Origin: Morinoia aosen
Taxonomy: Eukaryota > Arthropoda > Malacostraca > Amphipoda > Talitridae
Direction: 5' to 3'
Assembly (NCBI GenBank): GCA_030386875.1
Contig: CM059572.1
Span: forward strand, 36,577,732-36,641,731
DNA length: 64,000 nt
Position 1 is the first letter of the stretch; each line of letters opens with the position of its first letter. Of the stretch, positions 58,201 to 64,000 are shown piece by piece. Under the pieces are notes generated by a model. That model saw only the letters and a list, made by a program, of their open reading frames with translations. It did not search any database and was not told the origin of the DNA. The position numbers and the translations under genes are program-made.

Positions 58201-61200
58201 TTGTGTCCACTTTGCTTCTTTAAAATTTCATGCCATTTTTGCTATAGCTTCTTTGTCATCTCTTCGTTCCTAATTTACTGTTCCTATGCGCAAGCTATCC
58301 TGTGTGGGAACACACCTCGTGCGTTGATTCCTCACTTCCTGAACTTCACGCTGAAAGCTCTTAGCACTCTTAAGATGGCCTTCACTGTAGCTAAGAGCTT
58401 TTCAATGTACTAATACAATGCCAATATTGAATTCCTTTCACTAACGTTTTACTTGATGGCAGCACCCCAAGAGATGCTTGGTATGAACCTCGCTCCTTGG
58501 TCTGCGGAGGAACAGACCCGCCTCGAGCAGGCACTCAAGTCGTTCCCTGCCAACACCCCATCCCGTTGGGATCGCATTGCAGAAGCAATCCCTGGTCGCA
58601 ACAAAAAAGACTGCATGCGCCGCTTTAAGGTAATGGAGTCACAACCGAAGCCTAAAAAGTCCAAGCGCAAGAGAAAGTACAACTATTGTTGAACTTTTAG
58701 CTTGTATATAAAGCTTTTATCCAGATGACGAAAACAGGTAAGCTATAGAACTTAAGTGCCAATACTACAGTAGTTGTTGATTCTACTACGTTGAGGACAC
58801 GTCATATCCAAGTATGTGCGTGTCATTTTGTCTTGTTAATCTTTTAGCACAGTCCCCTCAGGGGTATACATTTATTTAATCTATGGGGATTAGCACACCC
58901 AGGGGAAAATGTGAGGTCCCAAACTGAGAGGTAGGCCATTTCATTTTGAAATTCAACGTTTTTTTGTGTGTGTTTTGTTTTGTTGCGAAATATCTTTTTT
59001 CGGTTTACTGCTGTCCTGTTTTTCAGCACGTACTACTTCCTTCTTCAACTTTGATCTTGTTTCATGAACTTCTTCCTCAACTTGATGTTTCTATGCCCCT
59101 TGTGCATAGATACCGCCTTCCCTGAACTCCATGCTAAATGGTACTTTCCGATTTCTTCTTTTTTGGAACACCTCTCTTGCTGTTAGGTAGACTTTAACTA
59201 ACATCTAATTTATTCTTGAGCACAGTTGCATGTTAGCAACTAAGTTTCCTTGATTATGTTACATGAACCTTACATGATGAACCTGCATGCTGATTTTTTT
59301 ACTTCCAATACTCGACTTCTCTTTGACTGTCGTTTCCTGCAATAGAAATGTCAATTCTTTAAAACTCGTCTTAAAATGCATCGCCATTTTTTGATGTACT
59401 GTAGCCTCACTGTTGCAAATTTAGCTTGGCTCCTTGTTGTGTATTTGTGCATTTTTGCTCTGTGATTGCTTAAAATCCCGAATGTGCTCTGAATTTAGCT
59501 AGTGTCTTGAGATGTCAGAAATTAAATGTCCAGTAAAGAAGTATCATTAAAGTAGGGTGAAAACAGCATCAGTAGTTTGCAATGCTGTGTTTGAGAACAC
59601 TCCCTTGCTGCTGATCTCCCAGTTTCTGAAAATAACTTCGAAATCATGGGTCACAGCCATAGACAAGATGTAAAACTTGAAAAACGTATTCATTCGCGAA
59701 GTTATACCAACATTGAACGAAAAAGGCTCATTTGCACCTCTCAAGTTCTTGATTAGGATTTTTTACTTTGGTGTTATATTTCCGAATTCAACTCATATTC
59801 TCCCTGTAACCTGTATAAATTTTCCATTCATTCCCGGTACTGGAGATGAGTTGTGTTTAACTCAAAAACTTTACTTTCAGTATAGACTGCTTTTTGATAG
59901 GTGTTCTATCCACTTTGGTGATACTTCATTTATTTAGGCTACGTTTCGTGGAACAAAAATCTGTAAATGAAATGTTACTGTTAGGTTTGTTCATCATTGC
60001 TCTCCTGGCAAGATTAACAGCTACTGAATTAGACAAAGGAGATCTGACTATTTATTGGTGTGTTTTCTTGACATTTTTTGTGTAGGCATTGTTATTTTTT
60101 ATTTAACTATTGATTTATTCGTGTATCTCTCAGGTTTATTGTTATTATTATTCACCTACCCATCAGCTCCCTAACTGATTTATTGTTCTAGTCAGTGCAC
60201 AGTGCCGTAATATGCTACCAGGCGATTGTTTCAATTTATCCCTATGAGCTCAAATGTATGGTTTCTATCATTTTCTTTCTCGTTAAGCTCATTAGTTCCA
60301 TCGAAAACCTCGCAAATGTTACCTTGTATTTCGTGAGAGCGTCTTACCTAGGGCTCGGCGCAATCGTCGACTCGGCTATTTACCATCGTATAATGAGCAT
60401 AGAATGCTATCTGTTCCTTGAAAATTACGCTCGTCTCGCTACAAGTTGGGCTTGAAGCTATCACGTTCAAAGCCAGCCTCTGTTGTGCTGTATTTGCTGG
60501 GAGCGGTGGTTAAACTATTACAATCTATACTATAATAAGAGCCGCGTCCGTCCGTCTCCGAAGCCAGGCGAAAGTGTGTGATGAGCGTATCTGTGTTACA
60601 AGCTCCAGTCCTTATATTTTGACGGGCCGTGTTCACGCGGCCTTATCAACTCTAGAGAGATTTAATTTTTTATTTCTTACTGCCTCTCTTTCATTTCGCC
60701 TTCTTTCTTATTTCAAAACAGAGGGTGGACTAGTAATTATAATGTGGTTTGCTTGAGGTATGCAGGCATACAAATTTGAAGTCGTTTGAGGTGTCTATAT
60801 GGGAGTGAAATTTTAATGAAGAAAGATGGAATTCAGCTCAGTAGGTTTTTTCCTGTAAATTTTCATAATATATTCTTCAATGCTGACCTTTTTTTTTCGT
60901 AGAAATGCACGTTGCGTATTCAAATTTGTAAAAGTTTGAGCGTACTTCAGTATAAAAAATTTGTTTTCTCTCCGCAAACATGTTTCGTTTTGTCAAGAGG
61001 AAGTATTCGAACGATTAACATTGTTCGAATATGCTATATTTTAGACTTCTATTTTGACTTAGGACAGCTCACACAGAAATAGTTAACGGGGCTTGGTGAC
61101 AAAACGAATGCTGCCAAATTTTTATGGACGCCTGCAGTTCCATGGTCAGGTGCTTCTTTTTCCTGTGACGTCCCACGCACGGTTATGGCCATCCTTCACG

Positions 61201-61582
61201 TTGGTTTGTGGCTCCCATTTTGCCTCCTTTGTTTATTTTCTTCTGCGGTTTCTGTGCCCTTATTTTTGTGTTCAACCAAGCTCGGTGGTGTCTGTGCTCG
61301 TGCTTTTGTGTTCAACCGAGCTTGGTGGTTCCTGTGCCCTTGTTTTTGTGTTCAAGAGTGTGGTGTGCCAACTAGAAAATACCGACCCAAGCGCTGCAGC
61401 GAGTCATTGTACCGTGCTGCCTGAAGGTAAAGGTTACTACGTATAAGGCAAGTTAACGCGTTCTTAATCCTGTTTTGTGATGTTCGTTTCTTGTTGACTA
61501 ACGTTGATGCGTTTTGCAGGAACTGGCTGAGATGGTGAAGGCGAAGAAGGCTGCAATGCAGGCTGCTGGAGTGAAGAAATGA
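28224..61582 (+). CDS. DNAJC2: DNAJC2 (zuotin/MPP11) gene, 14 coding exons
   Basis: Joined coding exons: 28224-28278, 38168-38364, 38845-38920, 39429-39637, 42143-42232, 46125-46339, 51728-51815, 52463-52591, 53104-53166, 53618-53740, 54146-54378, 55861-56093, 58463-58629, 61520-61582. They total 1941 nt, or 646 residues (human is about 620). Domains: VEPVGSW motif near 25; J domain about 85-160 with HPD at 118-120; zuotin-homology region with [20 protein letters not shown]; charged helical linker about 280-355; SANT1 about 470-525; SANT2 about 581-632. The product is the ribosome-associated J-protein that stimulates Hsp70 (with an HSPA14/Ssz1-type partner) on nascent chains. Vertebrate DNAJC2 also acts at ubiquitylated H2A. 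All junctions keep phase, and all donors are GT except exon 10, which appears to use GC. Confidence 0.95.
29322..29520. repeat. ~95-bp-arm palindrome with GC-rich core
   Basis: Arms share TTCTTTTAGTGRAAATTATA, AATAAAG, TTTGTTTAC and GGCTGCCGCC, meeting near CGCCAACCGGCTGAAGG. It follows the left arm of the larger fold-back element and is probably an older MITE. Confidence 0.75.
29530..33100. other. Intron 1, central region; no gene recognised
   Basis: Mostly AT-rich. A block at 29850-30320 is richer in GC and CpG than its surroundings, with no protein family recognised on either strand; it may be a solo LTR. 32450-32830 is another mixed-composition stretch with nothing recognised. Confidence 0.35.
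33348..33620. repeat. 68-bp tandem array, ~3.5 copies
   Basis: GAGAATGRCAGAGTTCGGAT recurs at 33444, 33512 and 33580 with exact 68-bp spacing, followed by GGTGCAGGCCAAAGTATGCC. A diverged partial unit leads the array. It interrupts the right arm of the fold-back element. Confidence 0.9.
33862..34088. mobile_element. 227-bp TA-flanked MITE (Tc1/mariner-like)
   Basis: Terminal inverted repeats of about 45 bp start AGGGTAATGTTCGAATGGCC. The element sits in a (TA)n tract, so TA target duplication is consistent but cannot be separated from the microsatellite. No coding capacity. Confidence 0.85.
34300..34645 (+). repeat. Family A copy plus fold-back-arm fragment
   Basis: 34300-34490 carries the family A landmarks (AATAAACAATTTTTCTTC, TATGCACTTTCCGCAG, TATAGCAGTAGG). 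34565-34640 (AAGAATGACATTCTGC, GATGCATTATTTTC) matches the arm of the 28957 fold-back element, so the two repeat types are found side by side here. Confidence 0.65.
34646..36480. other. Intron 1; nothing recognised
   Basis: AT-rich intronic sequence with no supported gene, RNA or clear repeat. Confidence 0.35.
36485..36738 (-). pseudogene. Tc1/IS630-type transposase C-terminal relic
   Basis: The minus strand translates to [16 protein letters not shown], a stop where Trp is usual, then [20 protein letters not shown] and [22 protein letters not shown] is the conserved block before the last catalytic acidic residue of Tc1/IS630 transposases. The N-terminal part was not found, so this is a decayed fragment. 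Confidence 0.72.
37265..37565 (+). repeat. Dispersed repeat family B, copy 3 (diverged)
   Basis: Landmarks CCCCTCAGG, TGTATGGGAATT, GAGCTGAAGGTTAGGT, TTTCATGACTTTTTCTATG and ATGCATAGATCCCTC occur in the same order as in copy 4 at 58844-59210. Confidence 0.55.
38168..38364 (+). CDS. DNAJC2: DNAJC2 exon 2
   Basis: Acceptor CCTACAG, donor GTGAAT. Encodes [19 protein letters not shown], an acidic/His-rich stretch, and then [11 protein letters not shown]. The last segment corresponds to the LKTLDPKDWK segment before the J domain in vertebrates. A longer open frame across it in another phase is a shadow. Confidence 0.92.
38845..38920 (+). CDS. DNAJC2: DNAJC2 exon 3 (J domain start)
   Basis: Acceptor TTGCAG, donor GTAAGT. 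Encodes [20 protein letters not shown] and DIKKA, helix I and the start of helix II of the J domain. Ends in phase 1. Confidence 0.93.
39429..39637 (+). CDS. DNAJC2: DNAJC2 exon 4 (HPD motif)
   Basis: Acceptor GCTCCAG, donor GTAAGT. The split codon makes His, then [13 protein letters not shown] with the HPD triad that activates Hsp70 ATPase, then [16 protein letters not shown] and SVDPEFDD. The open frame runs further upstream, but homology and phase place the acceptor here. Confidence 0.94.
39696..39901 (+). mobile_element. Helitron-like non-autonomous repeat, copy 1
   Basis: Begins TCTAGACTATAAAAAGAGCC and ends GGGGACTAG, i.e. TC...CTAG. A second copy at 60524-60733 shares GAGCCGCGTCCGTC, CGAAAGTGTG, GATGAGCGTATCTGTG, TTTTGACGGGCCGTGTT and TCTTTCATTTCGCCTTCTTTC. 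No clear 3' hairpin is seen, so the superfamily call is tentative. Confidence 0.55.
39902..42142. other. Intron 4 remainder; nothing recognised
   Basis: AT-rich intronic sequence. A C9/A8 run lies near 40290-40309. No gene supported. Confidence 0.35.
42143..42232 (+). CDS. DNAJC2: DNAJC2 exon 5
   Basis: Acceptor TTGCAG, donor GTAATG, exactly 30 codons. Encodes [20 protein letters not shown] and [10 protein letters not shown], matching the VFTPVFERNSRWSNKKNVP segment of vertebrates. Confidence 0.94.
42496..45829. mobile_element. 3.3-kb hAT-type non-autonomous element, intron 5
   Basis: An exact 8-bp duplication TACGTATC flanks it at 42488-42495 and 45830-45837, typical of hAT. The ends start TAGTGATGTACCGAT and TAGTGATCTACCGAAAC (minus). 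The arms are long and rich in ATCGGTATCGG subterminal repeats. Further inward, segments at 42700-43190 and 44812-45660 are inverted partners (GGTATCATGGATACCGAATT, GTATCTGTGATACGAGTTTC, AACGATGACATTGTC). No transposase frame is present. Confidence 0.88.
44272..44490. mobile_element. 219-bp piggyBac-like MITE nested in the hAT element
   Basis: TTAA flanks both sides (44268-44271 and 44491-44494). The ends read CCCTTTAACGCCCACA and, reversed, CCCTTTACTGCCCAAC. Outside the TTAA sites a 20-bp inverted pair (AGCGTATCCTTGTACCGGAA) shows it landed inside a pre-existing palindrome. Confidence 0.8.
46125..46339 (+). CDS. DNAJC2: DNAJC2 exon 6 (zuotin homology)
   Basis: Acceptor CTCTCAG. Encodes [40 protein letters not shown] and then [15 protein letters not shown]. 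The donor AA|GTGGGT at 46340 is fixed by exon 7, which completes Lys and continues FREAERE. GC content is high. The last coding bases and this donor are the first unit of the 20-bp minisatellite that fills the next 1.2 kb. Confidence 0.93.
46332..47500 (+). repeat. 20-bp minisatellite of the exon 6 end plus 5' splice site (~58 units)
   Basis: The unit is ATCAAGTGGGTGGTGGGGTC, with A/C variation at base 4 and A/G/C variation at base 13. Variant types occur in runs: CCAG/GAT near the start, then CAAG/GCT, GGT in the middle, and GCT again. Two units are shortened (near 46950 and 47490). The first unit is the real exon 6 end and donor, so each copy carries AA or CA before GTGGGT. Long open frames in three phases are repeat artefacts. 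Confidence 0.97.
47501..47935. other. Intron 6; nothing recognised
   Basis: AT-rich intronic sequence after the minisatellite. No gene supported. Confidence 0.35.
47940..48960 (-). mobile_element. Candidate solo LTR, minus strand
   Basis: A GC-richer block in an AT-rich intron. On the minus strand it has AAGTATAAAAATCGG (plus 48874-48888), then a transcribed-looking region, then CAATAAATTC (poly(A) signal, plus 47978-47983) near the far end. GGTGGCCGWCTAGCGGTCC occurs twice inside. The termini and a target duplication could not be fixed. Confidence 0.45.
48961..49592. other. Intron 6; nothing recognised
   Basis: Intronic sequence without a supported gene. Confidence 0.3.
49686..51290 (+). 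CDS. RTE-type LINE reverse transcriptase, N-terminally truncated
   Basis: A 534-residue intact frame. It starts inside the linker before [22 protein letters not shown], then [73 protein letters not shown] and the catalytic [11 protein letters not shown]. The C-terminal region reads [20 protein letters not shown] and GWFGHVERM. The apurinic endonuclease domain that should precede RT is absent. The frame has no stops, which implies a recent insertion. It lies in the sense orientation of DNAJC2 but is intronic and unlikely to be translated from the host mRNA. Confidence 0.92.
   Translation: MRDDRIARVVAVGSVVRMPVFGEVNRSRIRSAEVRCALDEMKNGKAPGLDGCTVECLKKGGNVVIEWLVRLLNVCFEASKVPVDWSSACVVPLYKGKGDRYECSNSRGISLLSVVGKLYGRVLIGRVRVLTDRVLPEEQCGFRCGRGCVDQMFAVRQVNEKYLLKGKDVYWAFMDLEKAYDRVDREALWQVVSLYGVGGRLLNAIKSFYIDSRACVRVGNEVSEWFPVVTGVRQGCVMSTWLFNLFMDGVVREVNARVLGKGAQLVGRNGMYWEVCQLLFADDTALVADSEEKLRRLVTEFGRVCERRKLRVNVNKSKVMRCSRGGVFGTLDVRLNGEVLEEVEHFRYLGSDVTVKDSMEVEVKHRVSEGCKTLGAMRKVFECRSLSMNAKRGLYESLIVPVLLYGAESWGLRAAERRKLDVFEMKCLRSMYGVTRRDRIRNELVREQTGVIKKLSRRVDERVLGWFGHVERMNVERLVKKIYMSEVSGLRTRGRPRMSWMDGVRRALYERGLTVDVARGMAADRSEWGKCIRR
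51291..51568 (+). other. 3' UTR and tail of the RTE LINE
   Basis: GC-rich 3' UTR ending in a TGTATG microsatellite just before the second copy of the target duplication. Confidence 0.6.
51728..51815 (+). CDS. DNAJC2: DNAJC2 exon 7
   Basis: Acceptor GGTGCAG, donor GTGGGT. Encodes [20 protein letters not shown] and RQREEQEVQ, the start of the long charged helical linker that contacts the ribosome in zuotin. Confidence 0.92.
51917..52128. mobile_element. 212-bp hAT MITE, intron 7
   Basis: Perfect 15-bp terminal inverted repeats CAGGGCTTCTCAACC. The flanks ATATAGGG (51909-51916) and AAATAGGG (52129-52136) form an 8-bp duplication with one mismatch. No coding capacity. Confidence 0.88.
52463..52591 (+). 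CDS. DNAJC2: DNAJC2 exon 8
   Basis: Acceptor TTTTAG, donor GTGAGT, 43 codons. Encodes a Glu/Lys/Arg-rich helix ([17 protein letters not shown] and following) in the charged linker. Confidence 0.92.
53104..53166 (+). CDS. DNAJC2: DNAJC2 exon 9
   Basis: Acceptor CTTGCAG, donor GTGAGC, 21 codons. Encodes [20 protein letters not shown], corresponding to the RNSCKTWNHFSDNEAERV segment of vertebrates. Confidence 0.9.
53434..53617 (+). repeat. 47-bp tandem array (4 units) reaching the exon 10 acceptor
   Basis: GTAAGA recurs at 53440, 53487, 53534 and 53581, exactly 47 bp apart, with CATCAAA before and GGTAACC and CTTACTTTTTC after. The final unit ends in GGTGACCGTGCAG, the 3' splice site of exon 10. 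The polypyrimidine tract there is poor. Confidence 0.9.
53618..53740 (+). CDS. DNAJC2: DNAJC2 exon 10 (probable GC donor)
   Basis: Acceptor CCGTGCAG lies at the end of a 47-bp tandem array. Encodes [20 protein letters not shown] and on to KIIKQE, like MMEEVEKLCDRLELASLQCL in vertebrates. The next exon enters in phase 0. The only well-placed phase-0 boundary is CAAGAG|GCTAGT, a GC donor. The alternative ATT|GTGTTT, 15 nt downstream, is weak but also keeps phase. Confidence 0.85.
54146..54378 (+). CDS. DNAJC2: DNAJC2 exon 11 (SANT1 start)
   Basis: Acceptor TTTGCAG, donor GTGAGC. Encodes an Asn/Ser-rich spacer and then [20 protein letters not shown] and PAGTAK, the first helices of SANT1. The exon tail and donor are repeated twice more in the intron (54493-54530, 54689-54728). 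Confidence 0.93.
54395..55130 (+). repeat. Repeat family B sequence, duplicated, intron 11
   Basis: GGGAATTRGCGTTCT, AAAATGTTGAGGTTCCAA and GCTGAAGGTT recur near 54450, 54640 and 54770. The distal family part (CTGCTGTCCTTTTTT, ATGCGCAAGAGATCTTGCG, CATAGATTCCTCAT) appears once, near 54925-55055. The tandem duplication therefore combines the exon 11 tail with a family B insertion. Confidence 0.65.
54493..54728 (+). repeat. Two intronic copies of the exon 11 tail plus donor
   Basis: CACCTCTTCCCTGCTGGCAC followed by TGCCAAAAGGTGATCGTG (donor-like GT at 54523), and CCCTCTTTCCTGCTGGCACT followed by GCCAAGAGGTGAGCATG (GT at 54719). Both replicate the real exon 11 end at 54349-54388. Between the copies lie pieces of repeat family B. 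Confidence 0.9.
55552..55760. repeat. ~88-100-bp tandem duplication, intron 11
   Basis: TGACATGGCTRCT, TTTTATTTCATTCTTAAACC and CTCAMCYCGTGCACCA recur with an offset of about 88-100 bp. Confidence 0.65.
55861..56093 (+). CDS. DNAJC2: DNAJC2 exon 12 (SANT1 end)
   Basis: Acceptor TTGTCCAG, donor GTGAGT. Encodes [31 protein letters not shown] and a Lys/Glu linker to ASERLE. The donor context recurs at 56157 and 56205. Use of 56157 would add 21 in-frame codons without a stop. Confidence 0.92.
56094..56230 (+). repeat. Exon 12 donor region triplicated
   Basis: GTGAGTACTCAGGAGAAGCA with TGTACC (real donor 56094), GTAAGTAGGTACTCGGGGGA with AAGTATGTACC (56157), and GTGAGTACTTGGGGAAAGC (56205) are tandem relatives. 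All three are strong donor matches. The first two are 63 nt apart, which keeps frame. Confidence 0.85.
56231..58462. other. Intron 12; a ~95-bp tandem pair, otherwise nothing
   Basis: 56808-57003 holds two diverged copies of a unit with TCWCCTCGACGTTT-like and TTGCCCTCTTSYTTG-like blocks and GTCRSTAACGC. About 58255-58400 has a partial family B copy (TATGCGCAAGCTATCCTG, GGGAACACACCTCGTGC). No gene was recognised. Confidence 0.5.
58463..58629 (+). CDS. DNAJC2: DNAJC2 exon 13 (SANT2)
   Basis: Acceptor GATGGCAG, donor GTAATG. Encodes [40 protein letters not shown] and [16 protein letters not shown], a canonical second SANT domain with its spaced tryptophans. Confidence 0.94.
58630..58692 (+). 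other. Possible intron-retained alternative C-terminus
   Basis: Reading through the exon 13 donor gives [20 protein letters not shown] and then TGA at 58690-58692. The tail is strongly basic and nuclear-localisation-like. It would replace the [10 protein letters not shown] tail of exon 14. There is no transcript evidence here. Confidence 0.35.
58844..59210 (+). repeat. Dispersed repeat family B, copy 4 (longest clean copy)
   Basis: Contains CCCCTCAGGGGTATACATTT, GGGGATTAGCACACCCAGGG, AAAATGTGAGGTCCCAAACT, TTTTCGGTTTACTGCTGTCC, CATGAACTTCTTCC, CCTTGTGCATAGATACCGCC and CATGCTAAATGGT, all present in the minus-strand copies at 747-1090 and 13062-13375. Confidence 0.75.
59211..60523. other. Intron 13; nothing recognised
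   Basis: AT-rich intronic sequence without a supported gene or repeat. Confidence 0.35.
60524..60733 (+). mobile_element. Helitron-like non-autonomous repeat, copy 2
   Basis: Starts TCTATACTATAATAAGAGCC after an A and ends GGGTGGACTAG before a T, the A|TC...CTAG|T arrangement expected of Helitrons. It matches copy 1 at 39696-39901 over its length. No protein coding. Confidence 0.62.
61252..61367. repeat. 40-bp tandem array, ~2.8 copies, near exon 14
   Basis: CTGTGCCCTT- or CTGTGCTCGT-type starts at 61252, 61292 and 61332, exactly 40 bp apart, with TTTTTGTGTTCAACC and AGCTYGGTGGT inside. Confidence 0.88.
61520..61582 (+). CDS. DNAJC2: DNAJC2 exon 14 and stop
   Basis: Acceptor GTTTTGCAG. Encodes [20 protein letters not shown] and then TGA. 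It matches the [13 protein letters not shown]-terminus of vertebrate DNAJC2, which confirms both the gene identity and the end of the coding region. Confidence 0.95.
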   Translation, partial: ELAEMVKAKKAAMQAAGVKK

Positions 61583-62565
61583 TGTAGGCTTCTTAATTAA
61601 CTAGGCATTTATTTCTTCATAAATTAGAAAGGAAATGTTAGTCCTGTCGCTTGAGAATTCCTCTCAATAAGTGGTTCGACTAATTATTTCACTGTGAAAT
61701 TTAGTGACCACCTGCGTTTATTTATGTATTCATTATCCTTAATTTTCTAAATTTCAAGTATGGAGTTTGTGTTTGTAAATTTTGTCTAAGGAAGTTAGAT
61801 GGCTTGTCAGAAGTTTTTTTTTAATCAGCGTGAGCTAGTTAATCTTTCGAAGGATTTTAATGAAGAGAGCACAAATGAAGTGAAGAAGCAACGGACACAA
61901 GACGTAGCAAGGCTTTCATGTAACTTTGTAGCTTAAAACCATATGTAACAAAAATTCACTCGGTGGGTAGTAAATTTTTCTCTAGAAGCGTCTGAGACTA
62001 TGTATATTCGAGATATGCCTTTATTGCCAATAGATGTTCCCAGAAATTAAGAATTGGAGTTCGAACTATGTGTGAGTACTAGAACTGGATCCTTTCACTT
62101 GGGAGGCGTGTGAGCGTAGCTAACGCCCGCGATGTCCGCTGGCTTATCAGAATAAGGTATCCTTAATTTGAACGTGTAGGTTTTGTTTTCGCTAGTTAGA
62201 GACCTTGTTCTCTGCAAACACAAATGACTTGCTCAGTGTAGTTGTTTCGTTCTCGCTGTGGAGCGAGGGGCCAAATGCTCCGGAAGTACAATATTGCTAA
62301 GGTCAAATGTAATTCTTGTTCGTCAAGGACGTGCTATGTGAAGCCCTGATTTTTCTAGTGCTTCGAAGTTGCTCGGCTAAGCCGCAAAAATTTTGTATAG
62401 ATACGTGACGTACATTTTACTTTACATTTTGAAGACACTGACTTGACAACAGCTGTTCATTTTGTTTGTCCCTTGTTATCTCTTCCTATTGGGAGTCTTT
62501 CTTGGATGGACTAGAGTGCGTCACGGTCATCTCTGCCTGTATAATAAATGATATTTAAAAATAAT
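61583..62565 (+). other. DNAJC2: DNAJC2 3' UTR (inferred extent)
   Basis: Sequence after the TGA. The first convincing polyadenylation signal is AATAAA at 62543. Extent is inferred from that signal only. Confidence 0.5.
62543..62548 (+). terminator. Candidate DNAJC2 polyadenylation signal
   Basis: AATAAA, the canonical signal, about 960 bp after the stop codon. Other signals may exist further downstream. Confidence 0.5.
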
Positions 62566-64000
62566 ATTGCCTATACTAACTCAAGGGAAGAACGTTAGTT
62601 CTTAATGTTGTGCAGTGCTTGCACTAAACCGTTCAAGTTCTTCCTTGTTTTCTCATCAATGATTTCCTGCGCGCCAAGTTTCTGTCGGTGCTATTTTTTG
62701 CGCTTCTGGGACATTAAGGTTGATCATCATTCGACAGGTAACTGACTAACTGCAATTGATGACCATATTGGCTACGATTCTCTCCTATACAGTTTTCTCT
62801 TTGCGATAATCTAAGTTTGCTATTCAAAGAACCAACAATAACACTCACCGAGTGAGCCGAGAATTTAATTCATCAGGACCCAAGTACTAGCGATTGTTGA
62901 AAATTCTGGGGGAATCGATGCGTTATTGTTTTCAAGTGCCCTGTGGATCGTATTGCCAACAGCTAAACTGAAGAGGTATTTTTCTGACGTGATAGTTATT
63001 GCCATTAATACGTTCTGAAGTAGACATGATGCAAACTTTTTGATTGACACACTTAGCATTTTTCTTTTGCGGCTGAAGTGAGCATCATTGTTGAGCTGTT
63101 GAATGCCGACTTTATTTTTAGCTCACTTGACTTTATTATACATGTCTTCGAAGTACAAGCAGATAATTAATTTTCTGACTTGGGCGTATTGATTTCTTAG
63201 TGAAAATATCGCTGGAAAAAATAGTTAACTAGCTGAGGAGCACTTTTGTGGTTGTTCATGAAACAGAAGTGGTTTGCATTGACAGTGACTCCTGACGGCT
63301 GTTCAACCTTTATTTGATGCGCTAAAACGTAAAGGAACTTAGCTGTATTAGCAAGACGTGTCTCATCAGAGCATGTTAATCAGGAATGTCCCCCTGCAGT
63401 AGGACACCGAGTAGTTGCTTTCTACTGAGTAATTTCTACGGTAACGTTTTACCAACGTAAAATTATTTATGCATGTGAGCAAAATTATCTTCCAAGAAAG
63501 ATGCATCACTTCTTGAAAATATTTGCACCCACCTTGTCGATTTTGTTTTTGTCCATTCAAGAAGTTATAAGCTCAGATGTCAACTGGGAGTTTCATAGAT
63601 CTAATATATTACTTGTTTTGTAGGTTGATGATGTAAGAAGTTCTGTCTTTTTGTCCTTCCTTTCCTGTCCTAGATGCGAATGACTTCTTAGCAACAACCA
63701 CATTTATTGTGCTAGTTTCAATGTTATGTTTTGGTGGAAGGTAACCTAAAGCCATTTCTATTTTTAAAGGAGTATTGCTCTTCCTTCGTTGGAGGAAACG
63801 TGAAGCCGCGCACCACTAGTTTTGACCTTTATTCTGATACCCACAGTGGAACTGTTGTATTTCACATATCTACCTTCTACCGATGTCTTATTTCTGATGT
63901 AAAGTGGACTTCGTGCCAATTTTTCGGTTATGTATCAGAGACAGTGACTCTTGTAATATGGTATTTATTATTATTATTATCAGGGCTAAATTTCGAATCG
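62566..64000. other. Downstream region; nothing recognised
   Basis: No gene supported. A (TTA)n microsatellite lies at 63963-63979 near the window end. It could still be transcribed as an extended DNAJC2 3' UTR. Confidence 0.35.

Noticed and set aside
1-64000. tRNA, rRNA or snRNA genes
   Set aside because: I looked for cloverleaf-like and B-box-like patterns and conserved rRNA blocks while reading and recognised none. A covariance-model search would be needed to exclude them.

Overview
This is an intron-rich, AT-rich eukaryotic window full of transposons. It is almost certainly from an invertebrate and most likely an arthropod. The evidence is the arthropod-like protein sequence of the one cellular gene, and the mix of Ty3/Gypsy, jockey/CR1-type and RTE-type LINEs, hAT, piggyBac-like and Tc1-like elements. 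No bacterial-style operon, CRISPR array, rRNA gene or tRNA gene was recognised.

The only host gene I can support is DNAJC2 (zuotin/MPP11). It lies on the + strand in 14 coding exons between 28224 and 61582, and the assembled reading frame is 646 codons plus a stop. Every exon junction keeps phase. The product has the family order: N-terminal VEPVG motif, J domain with HPD, zuotin-homology and charged linker, and two SANT domains. DNAJC2 is a ribosome-associated Hsp70 co-chaperone that also has chromatin roles.

Layout. 1-28 kb upstream of the gene: minisatellites; dispersed repeats (families A and B); a near full-length two-ORF LINE on the minus strand (about 3768-8845); a degraded LINE fragment (13.4-14.7 kb); and a nest of LTR elements. 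In the nest, an old minus-strand LTR (15.4-20.6 kb) is split by a 3.0-kb non-autonomous LTR element (17290-20324, TSD AGTG). A young Ty3/Gypsy element (20574-27281, TSD CATA, 877-bp LTRs with one difference seen) sits 2 bp plus its TSD from the old LTR terminus. 28-64 kb: DNAJC2, whose introns hold a 4.8-kb fold-back element, a TA-flanked MITE, a Tc1-like transposase relic, two Helitron-like repeats, a 3.3-kb hAT-type element (perfect 8-bp TSD) carrying a piggyBac-like MITE, a candidate solo LTR, a 5'-truncated RTE LINE, a 212-bp hAT MITE and several tandem arrays.

The most unusual pattern is inside DNAJC2. At three separate exons (6, 11 and 12) the exon end and/or its 5' splice site is reiterated tandemly into the following intron: about 58 copies of a 20-bp unit at exon 6, three copies at exon 11 and three at exon 12. 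A fourth array (47 bp x 4) runs into the 3' splice site of exon 10. Other points of interest are a textbook -1 frameshift cassette (GGGAAAC, 7-nt spacer, stem-loop) between gag and pol of the Gypsy element, a hairpin next to the polypurine tract shared by the Gypsy element and the non-autonomous element, a probable GC-AG intron in DNAJC2, and a possible intron-retained C-terminus rich in Lys and Arg. All calls come from reading the sequence; no alignment or database search was run.
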